Both the position numbers and the translations under genes were made by a program. A stretch of DNA of 64,000 bases from positions 1,054,001 through 1,118,000 of the forward strand of contig CAVRGN010000003.1 of assembly GCA_963720725.1 (NCBI GenBank), given 5' to 3'. Numbering within the stretch: the stretch's first letter is position 1; each line of letters begins with the position of its first letter. Under the pieces are notes generated by a model, which worked only from the letters and a program-made list of their open reading frames with translations, made no database searches and was not told the DNA's origin. Positions 17,266 through 25,255 of this stretch are shown here, in pieces. The DNA comes from Benzoatithermus sp963720725 (GTDB taxonomy: Bacteria > Pseudomonadota > Alphaproteobacteria > Geminicoccales > Geminicoccaceae).

Positions 17266-18063
17266 ATGGTGCACCACCAACGGGGTCGTCGACCCGTGAT
17301 CGGGATCGTGGCGGACGTCAAGCAGATCGGACCGCACCCGTTCCACGCGGTCGGCGCGAAGTACATCAATGCCGTGGCGCATGGCGCCGGCGCGCTGCCG
17401 ATCCTGCTGCCGGCCACGGCCGCCGGCGAGGACCTGGAATCGATCCAGTCGCCTCTGGAGATGCTGGACCTGATCGACGGGCTGTTCCTGACAGGCAGCG
17501 CGTCGAACGTTGAGCCGTCGCAGTACGGGGCTATGGCCTCGCTGCCCATGCTGCACGATCCGCAGCGCGATGCGACGACCCTGCCGCTGATCCGCGCCGC
17601 TCTCGCGCGCGGCCTGCCGCTGCTCGCCGTCTGCCGCGGCCACCAGGAGCTCAACGTTGCGCTCGGCGGCACGCTGCACCAGCTCGTCCACGAGCAGCCC
17701 GGCATGCTGGACCATCGCGAGCCCAAGGACGCGCCGCGCCGACTGCAATATGCGGCGGCACATGGCGTGCGTCTGGCCGAGGGCGGCCTGCTGCACCGCA
17801 TCGCCGGCGTGAGCGTGGCTCTGGTCAACTCGGTCCATGCCCAGGGGATCGACCGGCTGGCTCCCGGACTCGCGGTCGAGGCCACCGCGCCCGACGGTCT
17901 GATCGAGTCGGTCCGGGTCGAGGGGGTCGACTTCGCGCTCGGCGTTCAGTGGCATCCCGAATGGCGTTTTCGCGACGATCATCTGTCGAGCGCCATTTTC
18001 GCGACCTTTGGCGCTGCCGCCGCGGCCTACCGCGCGGGCGCGGTCAGCTCGGTCGCGGCGTGA
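17266..18063 (+). CDS. puuD: Class I glutamine amidotransferase-like gamma-glutamyl-GABA hydrolase (PuuD-type)
   Basis: 265 residues from ATG at 17266 (GGGAGA just upstream; a GTG at 17263 is an alternative). It has the triad of class I amidotransferases: Cys in LLAVCRGHQELNVALGG, and His and Glu in GVQWHPEWRF. The family (Peptidase C26) cleaves gamma-glutamyl-gamma-aminobutyrate in the Puu putrescine route. It is divergent from the aminotransferase and convergent with gntR, with a 20-base overlap of the 3' ends. The remaining Puu enzymes are not in this window. Confidence 0.85.
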   Translation: MVHHQRGRRPVIGIVADVKQIGPHPFHAVGAKYINAVAHGAGALPILLPATAAGEDLESIQSPLEMLDLIDGLFLTGSASNVEPSQYGAMASLPMLHDPQRDATTLPLIRAALARGLPLLAVCRGHQELNVALGGTLHQLVHEQPGMLDHREPKDAPRRLQYAAAHGVRLAEGGLLHRIAGVSVALVNSVHAQGIDRLAPGLAVEATAPDGLIESVRVEGVDFALGVQWHPEWRFRDDHLSSAIFATFGAAAAAYRAGAVSSVAA

Positions 18064-18736
18064 GGATCTCGCGGCCGATGATGTCCTGGCCATCCAGGAT
18101 GTCGGCCCGGATCGCCTCGCGCAGGCCGACCTCGTCGCGGGCGCGGATCGCCCGCACGGCCGCCTGGTGGCGGTCGACCACGTAGCCGGTGCCGAGGCGG
18201 CCCACGACCATGCGCAGGAACGGACCGACCTGCAGCCACAGCGACTCCACGAGCGGCAGCAGCACGCCGGAGCCCGACGCGCGGTAGAGTTGGAAGTGGA
18301 AGGCGTGGTTGTGGCGCATGTAGGCTTCGGAATCGCCGCGCGTCAGCGCCCGGTCGATCTCGGCGTCCAGCGCCTGCATGGCATCGACATCGGACTTGGC
18401 GACGCGCGGCAGGGCCAGCGCGGCAAGCTCCGGCTCGAGCATGGCACGGGCGAGGCACAGCTCGGCGAACCGTGCGGGCGACATGGCCGGCACCGCCACG
18501 CGCCGGTTGTCGAACATCTCCAGGGCCCGCTCGGCGACGAGCTGACGCAGCGCCTCGCGCACCGGCATAGGGCTCACGCCCAGCTCCTCGGCCACGCCGC
18601 GCAGGGTCACCGGCCGTCCTGGCACGAAGCGGCCGGTGACGATCGCCCCGCGTAGCTCGCGATAGACGCGGGCGTGCTGCAGCTCCCGCTCACCTCCGGC
18701 CGGTTCCCTGTCCAGCCGCACCGCCGCCGTCGCCAT
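18044..18736 (-). CDS. GntR-family transcriptional regulator (FadR/FCD subfamily)
   Basis: 230 residues. The N-terminal winged helix is at residues 25-90 (ELRGAIVTGRFVPG, TLRGVAEELGVSPMPVREALRQLV), followed by an all-helical FCD ligand domain with conserved His (MRHNHAFHFQLYRASG). It probably represses the aminotransferase/PuuD pair and itself, since the same palindrome occurs in its own upstream region and twice in theirs. The ligand is likely a polyamine-pathway intermediate (inference). Confidence 0.88.
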   Translation of the reverse strand: MATAAVRLDREPAGGERELQHARVYRELRGAIVTGRFVPGRPVTLRGVAEELGVSPMPVREALRQLVAERALEMFDNRRVAVPAMSPARFAELCLARAMLEPELAALALPRVAKSDVDAMQALDAEIDRALTRGDSEAYMRHNHAFHFQLYRASGSGVLLPLVESLWLQVGPFLRMVVGRLGTGYVVDRHQAAVRAIRARDEVGLREAIRADILDGQDIIGREILTPRPS

Positions 18737-18796
18737 CCGTCGCTCCTCTGGCCGACCCAGGGACGCTACATGGCATCGGCTTAACAGCAGGTCAAT

Positions 18797-18808
18797 TTGT
18801 GATCACAA
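18797..18808. promoter_or_regulatory. GntR operator candidate, site 3 (autoregulation)
   Basis: TTGTGATCACAA within a longer symmetric AATTTGTGATCACAATT context, 60 bases upstream of the gntR start. It is identical to site 1. Confidence 0.62.
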
Positions 18809-19045
18809 TTTAGCTATCACCGGACGTGATTACGAAGGCGACGATGGCCGCCCATTCATGGGTGACCCGCGAGCGACTGACCGGGACGGTGCCGCCAGCC
18901 GAGCATGAGGCCCGACTACGAAGCTTGTAGCTAGCCGCGCGGTGCATTGCTGCATTGCGGCAGGCCCGGTTCCAATCACCTTTTCAGACCCAAGATGGAA
19001 GAACAGCCGCCAGGAGCGGCCTTCTCCTTTAGGATCGGAAGCAGC
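18809..19045. other. Stretch without a supported gene
   Basis: Beyond the operator, this part of the 482-base gap between gntR and the permease stop holds no gene I can defend. A minus-strand open frame at 18830-19135 lacks any recognisable motif. Confidence 0.4.
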
Positions 19046-19249
19046 ATGAGCCAGCGACCACGCCACGCATTGACGCGACAAATGCACTTTTTCGCCGAGT
19101 TCCAGCAGGTACTCGCGGAACTGCGTCGGGAGCATGGCTCTACGCTTGGACGTCGGGTCGAGGCCCTGGCTTGGGGTGAGGCGCTACGGCGACGCCGTCA
19201 GCGCCTCGCCGCGCGCGGCTACTGCGCCGGCGCCCCCGCCGCGGCCTGA
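19046..19249 (+). CDS. Small hypothetical protein
   Basis: 67 residues from ATG at 19046 with GGAAG 6 bases upstream. It is basic, with an amphipathic run FFAEFQQVLAELRREHG and an Arg-rich tail. It is not recognised. Its last 31 bases overlap the converging permease gene. It could be a chance frame. Confidence 0.35.
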   Translation: MSQRPRHALTRQMHFFAEFQQVLAELRREHGSTLGRRVEALAWGEALRRRRQRLAARGYCAGAPAAA

Positions 19250-20674
19250 GTCGCATCGATGTCGGTATGACCGGCGCGCAGTTCGGCGTCGATGATGCTG
19301 GCGCTCTCCTTGGCGCCGTGACGGGACTTGGCCCAAAGATAGAGCGCGGCGCCGGCAAGCGCCCAACCACCTGCGATCGCCCACTCCTCGGGCCAGACCA
19401 GTGCGGCCGGGCTCGGCGGCAGATAGAGCAGGCACAAGCCTGCCGACAGCACGACCGCGGTCCAGCCGACGAAGCGGCCATTGGCCACCAGGAACGGCCG
19501 CGGCATCTCGGGCTCGCGCCGCCGCAGCACAAGGAACGAGATCGCCACCATGCCGTAGGCGATGACGATGCCGAGGCCACCCGCGTCGACCAACCAGACC
19601 ATGGCCTTGCGGCCGAACAAGGGTGCGGCGATTGACAGCACGCCGATCAGCAGGATGGCGTTGACCGGGGTGTTGTATCTCGGGTGCAGCTTGCCCAGCC
19701 AAGCCGGCAGCATGCGCGCGTGGGCGAGCGCGTAGACCGCCCTGCTTCCGCCGATGTAGAACGCGTTCCAGCTGGTGACGATGCCGCCGATGCCGGCGAG
19801 TACGATCAGCTTGCCGGCGAGCGGCGTGCCGAACAGCGCCGAGGCGGCGTCCGCGGTGGCCAGCGAGGAGCCCTGCAGCGCCGGATCGTCCAGCGCCAAC
19901 GAGCAGGCCAGGATGATCAGGATGTACCAGAACACGGCCAGATGCCACCGAGAAGATCAGCAGCTTGCCGATCTGCTTGTAAGGCAGGTCGATCTCCTCG
20001 GCCGCCTGCGGGATCACGTCGAAGCCGACGAACATGAACGGGGTCATGATCAGGACCCCGAGCATGCCCTTGGCCCCGTCGACGAACAGCGGCTGGAGGT
20101 TCGCACCGTCGCCCAGGCTGACGCCGCCGATCATCAGGAAGGCGCCGCCGATCAGGATCACCAGCGTGACCGCGGCCTGAAACACCGCGGCGGTCTGGAT
20201 GCCGCGGATGTTGATCCAAGTCATCACGATCGAACCCAGGATGCCGACCAGGGCCCAGGTGAAGTAGACGTCCCATCCGGCCACGGTCCAGAGGTAGCCC
20301 CATTGGTAGCCGGGGATCAGTTGGTCGAGCACGGTGGGCAGCGCCACGGCCTCGAACGCCACCACCGAGGCGTAGCCGAGCACGATCGCCCAGGTGCAGA
20401 CGAAGGAGGCGTCGACCCCAAGCGCACGATAGCTGTAGACGTGCTCGCCGCCTGTGAGCGGCATGGCGGCCGCCAGTTCGGCGTAGGTCAGGCCGATGAA
20501 GATCACCGCCGTCCCGCCGATGGCGAAGGCCAGAATGGCCCCCATGCTACCGGCGCCCACGACCCAGGTGCCGACCAGGACGACCCAGCCCCAGCCGATC
20601 ATGGCGCCGAAGGCGAGTGCTATGACGTCGCGATTGCCCAGCACGCGCGTGAAATGACCCTCGCTCTCGGTCAT
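19219..20674 (-). pseudogene. APC-family amino acid permease, frameshifted
   Basis: Starts at ATG 20674. The first half has AFGAMIGWGWVVLVGTWV, the glycine-rich APC segment of TM1, and FVGFDVIPQAAEEIDLP, typical of amino acid/polyamine permeases. The reading frame breaks at about 19942: frame one gives VASGRVLVH while the next frame continues with AVFWYILIILACSLAL through the remaining helices to the end at 19219. Removing one base gives about 485 residues with roughly 12 membrane spans. With the neighbouring aminotransferase, PuuD-like hydrolase and GntR gene, import of a polyamine or amino acid is likely (inference). Probably an intact gene with a sequence error. Confidence 0.85.
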
Positions 20675-20762
20675 CGTCCCCTCCTTACCGGTTAGGCGCC
20701 GGGGTCAACGCAGCAGCGCGATGGCTCAACGTCAAGGCGCTGTGGTGCACGCCGTGCGCGGC

Positions 20763-22649
20763 TCAACCCGTTCGATCGAGCGCGGGAGCCGGCGTCGGCC
20801 TGTCCTCCGCGGGCTCGGCCGGGGGCCGCAACAGATCCAGCAAGGCATCCGCGGCTTCCGCGATCGAGCCGGCCACCGCGCCGGCTCCGGTGATCGACAG
20901 CGCCTTCGCGGCCTGCTCGGTCGAGCAACCCCAGAGGCAGACGCAGGCCGGCGTACCTCGCCCCAGCCGCGCCCGCACCCGCAGCAACAGCCTGCGCGCC
21001 TGGCGCACGGCGCCGGGGTCGAGATAGGAGAGGCAGACGGCATCATAGCGCTCCGGCGGCGTACCGCCTCGCAGCAGCGCGCCGGCATCGGCTATGTCCA
21101 CGGTGAGGCCGCGGCGACGCAGCAGCTGAGCCAGAATCGTGGCGGCGGCCGTGTCCAGGCCGTAGCGGGCGCCTAGGCACAGCACGCGGCCTTCGATGCC
21201 GGCTGGTGTCGGTGCCGGCTGGGGCTCCAGGGGTTCGACCAGATCGTCGACGATCGTCATGACCAAATCTGCCACCGCCTGCGCCCGCGCGGGTTCGAGC
21301 ACGCCGCGCTGTCGGTCCTGGTCCGCGAACAGCAGAGCGGGGAGCACGACTTGGTCCATGAGTTCGGCGAGCGGCTGTTCCTCGAGCAGGTCCTCGGCCA
21401 GCTCTTCGGCCTCATGCGGATCGCCGGCAAGTAGCCGTTGGTAGAACTTGACCTCGGGCGCCAGCACCGGCTGGTCGCCCAGGAGCACCTCGAAGAATTG
21501 CAGCTGCGGCACATGGCGGCCGAGCACGACCAGGCAGACGGTGAGCGGCGTCGCCAGGAGCAGACCCACCGGACCCCAAAGGGTGGTCCAGAACACGGCG
21601 GCGACGATGATCGCCAGCGGCGACAGGCCGGTGCTGGAGCCGTAGAGCCAGGGTTCGAGCACGTTGGAGACGAAAAGCTCGACCGCGAGAAACAGCGCCA
21701 TCGTCAGGAGCGGCGTGGTCCAGCCGGTGTCGATCGCAAAGGAGAGGGCGATCGGCAGAATGGCGGCGAGGATCGGGCCGAGATAGGGGATGAAGCGAAG
21801 GACGGTGGCGAGAATGCCCCACAGCAGTGCGTTGGGGACGCCGATGAGGAACAGGCCCACGCCGATCGGCAGACCGTAGAGCAGGTTCACCACCAGCTGC
21901 ATCAGGAGGTAGCGGCCGATCCGCTTGGCGGCGTCGCTGATGGCGGCGGTGGCGCGATGAACATCGCCCATCCCGAACAGCCGGATCATGCGATCGCGCA
22001 GATCCTCGCGCTGCAGCAGCACGAAGACGATGAACACCAGCACGATACCTGCGGTGGCAATCGGCTGGAGCAGCGGTCCGAAGAAGGTCGAGAGTGCCTC
22101 CAGGGGTGGCGGCGGCGGTTCGTGGATCTCGACCGGGATCGGCTTCGGCGGCTCGTCCGTGGGCGCCGCCGCATCGGGCGTGTCGCCGGCGGGACCTTGG
22201 GTAATCTTGTCGATCTCACGGTTGAACTCGCGCAGGAGATCGGCGGTGCGGTTGATCATGCCGCCACTCGGCGCCGCAGCCGCGACCTCGCGCCCTTTGA
22301 TGCGCAAATTTGCTTCGTAGGTCGGAAGATTCTGGCCCAGATGTGTAAGCTGGCTTGCCACCAGCGCGGCAAAACCGGCGATGATCAGGGTAACCAGCAG
22401 CATGACCGTCAGCACGGCCGGCACGCGGGGCAAGCCACGGCGGTAGAGCCAAGTGACCAGCGGCCCGAGGGCGAAGCTGAGCAGGATCGCCAGCGCCAGC
22501 GGGATCAGTACGTCGCGACCGAGATAGAGCCCCGCCACCGTGGTGGCGCACAACAGAATCATCGCCGTGGGCGAGAGTGGCGCGGCCGCCGGCGGAATTT
22601 CCGGAGACCGGCGCAGGGCGCCGCCCGAATCCGTGCCTTCGCCGTTCAT
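20763..22649 (-). CDS. AI-2E family transporter with an extra C-terminal Rossmann-like domain
   Basis: 628 residues from ATG at 22649, much longer than the usual 350-400. Residues about 25-400 are an AI-2E/PerM-type permease with eight or so membrane helices and conserved LRFIPYLGPILAAILPIALSF. A cytoplasmic stretch rich in Pro and Asp separates helices 2 and 3. The tail (about 480-628) has alternating strands and helices (GRVLCLGARYGLDTAAATILAQLLRRRGLTVD split over two lines, then DAVCLSYLDPG) resembling cobalamin-binding-like domains but without the DxHxxG motif. The transported substrate is unknown. Confidence 0.83.
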   Translation of the reverse strand: MNGEGTDSGGALRRSPEIPPAAAPLSPTAMILLCATTVAGLYLGRDVLIPLALAILLSFALGPLVTWLYRRGLPRVPAVLTVMLLVTLIIAGFAALVASQLTHLGQNLPTYEANLRIKGREVAAAAPSGGMINRTADLLREFNREIDKITQGPAGDTPDAAAPTDEPPKPIPVEIHEPPPPPLEALSTFFGPLLQPIATAGIVLVFIVFVLLQREDLRDRMIRLFGMGDVHRATAAISDAAKRIGRYLLMQLVVNLLYGLPIGVGLFLIGVPNALLWGILATVLRFIPYLGPILAAILPIALSFAIDTGWTTPLLTMALFLAVELFVSNVLEPWLYGSSTGLSPLAIIVAAVFWTTLWGPVGLLLATPLTVCLVVLGRHVPQLQFFEVLLGDQPVLAPEVKFYQRLLAGDPHEAEELAEDLLEEQPLAELMDQVVLPALLFADQDRQRGVLEPARAQAVADLVMTIVDDLVEPLEPQPAPTPAGIEGRVLCLGARYGLDTAAATILAQLLRRRGLTVDIADAGALLRGGTPPERYDAVCLSYLDPGAVRQARRLLLRVRARLGRGTPACVCLWGCSTEQAAKALSITGAGAVAGSIAEAADALLDLLRPPAEPAEDRPTPAPALDRTG

Positions 22650-22793
22650 TGCTACGTTCCCCCCAGCCGCCCGGTTTCACGCAACGGCATCCTACAATGT
22701 CTTCCGCCACGGCAAAGTTCCAGCGAGGGTCGGCGCCGGGCGGGTGCTGCCGGCGGCGCTTTGCCGCTGGACGGCCTTGCTGCGGGGGAGGGG

Positions 22794-24632
22794 TTATTCC
22801 GCTGCCACGCTCGTCTCGGGCCGGCGCAGCTCGCGTCTCAGCTCCTTGAGCCGAGCCTCGTCGAAGGTCTCGACCTGGAGCAGCTCGCGCGCCGACCGTT
22901 CGAGCAGGGCGCGATTTTCGGCCAGGAGCCGCAGTGTCGCCGCGAACGCCGTGTCGACGACCCGGCGCACGGCGAGGTCGATCTCGCGCGCCGTGTCCTC
23001 GCTGAACCGGCGCTCGAGATAGGCTTGACCCGGCGCCGGCTGCAGGAACGGGCTGCGCTCCGCCTCATAGGCGACCGGGCCGAGCTTCTCGTCCATGCCG
23101 TAGCGGGCGACGATCGATCGCGCGATGTCGGTGGCGCGCACCAGATCGTCGGCGGCACCGGTCGAAAGATGGTCGTAGATGAGCTTTTCGGCGGCGCGCC
23201 CGGCCAGGATCACCATGATCTTGTGCTCGAGCTCCTCCTTGGTCATCAGGAAGCGGTCCTCGGTCGGCCGCTGGATGGTGTAGCCGAGCGCACCGACGCC
23301 GCGCGGGATGATCGAGACCTTGTGGACGGCATCGCTGCCGCCGAGCGCCATCCCGACCAAGGCGTGCCCGAGCTCGTGGTGCGCCACGATCTCCCGTTCC
23401 TTCGGGTTGAGGACGCGGTTGCGCTTTTCCAGACCGGCGACGATCCGCTCCACCGCCTGGGTGAAGTCCTCCATGGCGACCGCCTGCGCCCGGCGGCGCG
23501 TGGCGAGCAATGCTGCCTCGTTGATCAGGTTGGCGAGATCCGCGCCGGAGAAGCCCGTCGTCAGCGAGGCGATCTGCTCCAGGCTGATGTCGGGCACGGT
23601 CCGGATCTTCTTGATGTGCACCGCCAGGATCTGCTCGCGACCCTTCCGGTCGGGCCGGTCCACCAGGACCTGGCGGTCGAACCGGCCCGCACGCAGGAGG
23701 GCAGGGTCCAGGATCTCCGGCCGGTTGGTGGCGGCCAGAAGGACCACGCCCTCCGACGGATCGAATCCGTCGAGTTCGGAAAGGAGCTGGTTCAGGGTCT
23801 GCTCGCGCTCGTCATTGCCGCCAGCCTGCGGGAAGGCACCGCGCGCGCGGCCCAGCGCGTCGAGCTCGTCGATGAAGATGATCGCCGGCGCGGCCTTGCG
23901 CGCCTGCTCGAACAGGTCGCGGACCCGGGCGGCGCCCACGCCCACGAACATCTCGATGAACTCGGAGCCCGAGATGGAGAAGAACGGCACGCCCGCTTCC
24001 CCGGCGACGGCCTTGGCGAGCATGGTCTTTCCGGTGCCGGGCGGACCGACGAGCAGGATGCCCTTGGGGATCCGCGCGCCCAGCATGCCGTATTCCTTGG
24101 GATCCTTGAGGAAGTCGACGACCTCGACCAGCTCTGCCTTGGCCTCGTCGACCCCGGCCACGTCGGCAAAGCTCGTCTTGGTCTGCCGCTCGACATAGAT
24201 CTTGGCCCGCGAACGCCCGACCGACATCAGACCGCCCAGTCCCTGCCTTTCGGCGAAGCGGCGGAACACGAATGCCCAGATCGCGAAGAAGATCAGGATC
24301 GGCACGACCCAGGAGGCGAGATCACGCAGGAAATTGTTCTCGGCCACGCCCGTGAACTGGACGCCCGACTTCGTCAGCTCGGCGGCGACGGCGGGATCGA
24401 CCCGGGCGGTCACGAACTGCGTCTTGCCGTCCAGCGGCTCCTTGAACGAGCCGCGCACGAACTGCTCGCCGATCCGGACGTCGGTGACCTTGCCGTCCTG
24501 CACCAGCTCCAGGAACTGCGAGTAGGGGATCAGCTCGGTTTCCTGGGCCGTTCGCCACCAGTTCTGGATCAGCAGAACCAGGAAGATGGCGACGAACGCG
24601 TACCAGACGTGGAGCTGGGTGCGCTTGTCCAT
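22794..24632 (-). CDS. ftsH: ATP-dependent zinc metalloprotease FtsH paralogue
   Basis: 612 residues. An N-terminal helix (HVWYAFVAIFLVLLI), a periplasmic domain and a second helix near residue 110 anchor it in the inner membrane. The AAA domain has Walker A GPPGTGKT, Walker B IIFIDELDALG and the second region of homology ATNRPEILDPALLRAGRFDRQ. The zinc site is HHELGH rather than the more common HEAGH; both His and the Glu are kept. It degrades unneeded membrane and regulatory proteins. The context (between AI-2E transporter and EF-hand genes, not next to tilS) suggests it is a second, non-housekeeping copy. Confidence 0.93.
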   Translation of the reverse strand: MDKRTQLHVWYAFVAIFLVLLIQNWWRTAQETELIPYSQFLELVQDGKVTDVRIGEQFVRGSFKEPLDGKTQFVTARVDPAVAAELTKSGVQFTGVAENNFLRDLASWVVPILIFFAIWAFVFRRFAERQGLGGLMSVGRSRAKIYVERQTKTSFADVAGVDEAKAELVEVVDFLKDPKEYGMLGARIPKGILLVGPPGTGKTMLAKAVAGEAGVPFFSISGSEFIEMFVGVGAARVRDLFEQARKAAPAIIFIDELDALGRARGAFPQAGGNDEREQTLNQLLSELDGFDPSEGVVLLAATNRPEILDPALLRAGRFDRQVLVDRPDRKGREQILAVHIKKIRTVPDISLEQIASLTTGFSGADLANLINEAALLATRRRAQAVAMEDFTQAVERIVAGLEKRNRVLNPKEREIVAHHELGHALVGMALGGSDAVHKVSIIPRGVGALGYTIQRPTEDRFLMTKEELEHKIMVILAGRAAEKLIYDHLSTGAADDLVRATDIARSIVARYGMDEKLGPVAYEAERSPFLQPAPGQAYLERRFSEDTAREIDLAVRRVVDTAFAATLRLLAENRALLERSARELLQVETFDEARLKELRRELRRPETSVAAE

Positions 24633-24700
24633 GGGGGCACTCCGCCGACGTCACGAGCGACTGGGTACCACAAAGCCAGCCGGCTTGGCGCAACCGTCGG

Positions 24701-25255
24701 CTAGAGGTCGAACAGCCGCTTGAGCAGGGGCGCCGCCTCGCCCGCCCGTGCGGCGAGGCCGTTCCAGTCGATCGCCGCCGGGTCGCTCAGGATCTCGGGT
24801 AGCGGGCGTCGGTCGAGGCGGATGTCCGCGGTCACCTCCTCGCGGGTGAGCAGGCCGTCGCCGTCGCTGTCGTAGCTCGCGAACAGCTGATCGGGTCCGA
24901 CCGCCCGGACGATCACCAGCCCCATGATCAGCCGCTCCCGCTCCCCCTGCGGCAGCTGGCGTGCGTGGCTCTTCACCCACAGGTCGACCTGCGCCTGGGT
25001 CGCGCGGACCTCGTCCGGCGACAGCCTGCCGTCGCCGTCGGCGTCGACGAAGGCGAAGCCCTGGTCGATGCAGCGCGCGGCCGGCGCCTTCATGCACAGG
25101 GGCACGTTGCGGTTCAGGAACCCGTCGAGCGAGTCGCCCTCGTTCGCGGCGGCGGACCAGATGATCGAGACGGCGAGCGCCGCGGGCAAGGCGAGCGTGG
25201 CCAGGCGCGGCAGTGGACGTCGTGGCACGGGTAGGGCCCCTCTCGGCGGGATCAT
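24701..25255 (-). CDS. EF-hand domain protein, exported
   Basis: 184 residues from ATG at 25255, which overlaps the mutS stop as ATGA. A positively charged start and hydrophobic stretch LATLALPAALAVSIIWSAAA form a signal peptide or anchor. Two calcium-binding loops are clear: DADGDGRLSPDE (about residues 73-84) and DSDGDGLLTREE (about 128-139). The function is unknown; it probably binds calcium outside the cytoplasm. Confidence 0.82.
   Translation of the reverse strand: MIPPRGALPVPRRPLPRLATLALPAALAVSIIWSAAANEGDSLDGFLNRNVPLCMKAPAARCIDQGFAFVDADGDGRLSPDEVRATQAQVDLWVKSHARQLPQGERERLIMGLVIVRAVGPDQLFASYDSDGDGLLTREEVTADIRLDRRPLPEILSDPAAIDWNGLAARAGEAAPLLKRLFDL

Noticed and set aside
18830..19135. 101-codon minus-strand open frame
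   Set aside because: There is no motif or ribosome-binding site, and it overlaps another weak frame; neither is convincing.
21438..24704. 1088-codon plus-strand open frame
   Set aside because: It is antisense to the AI-2E transporter and FtsH genes, rich in Arg, His and Gln, with no recognisable domain.
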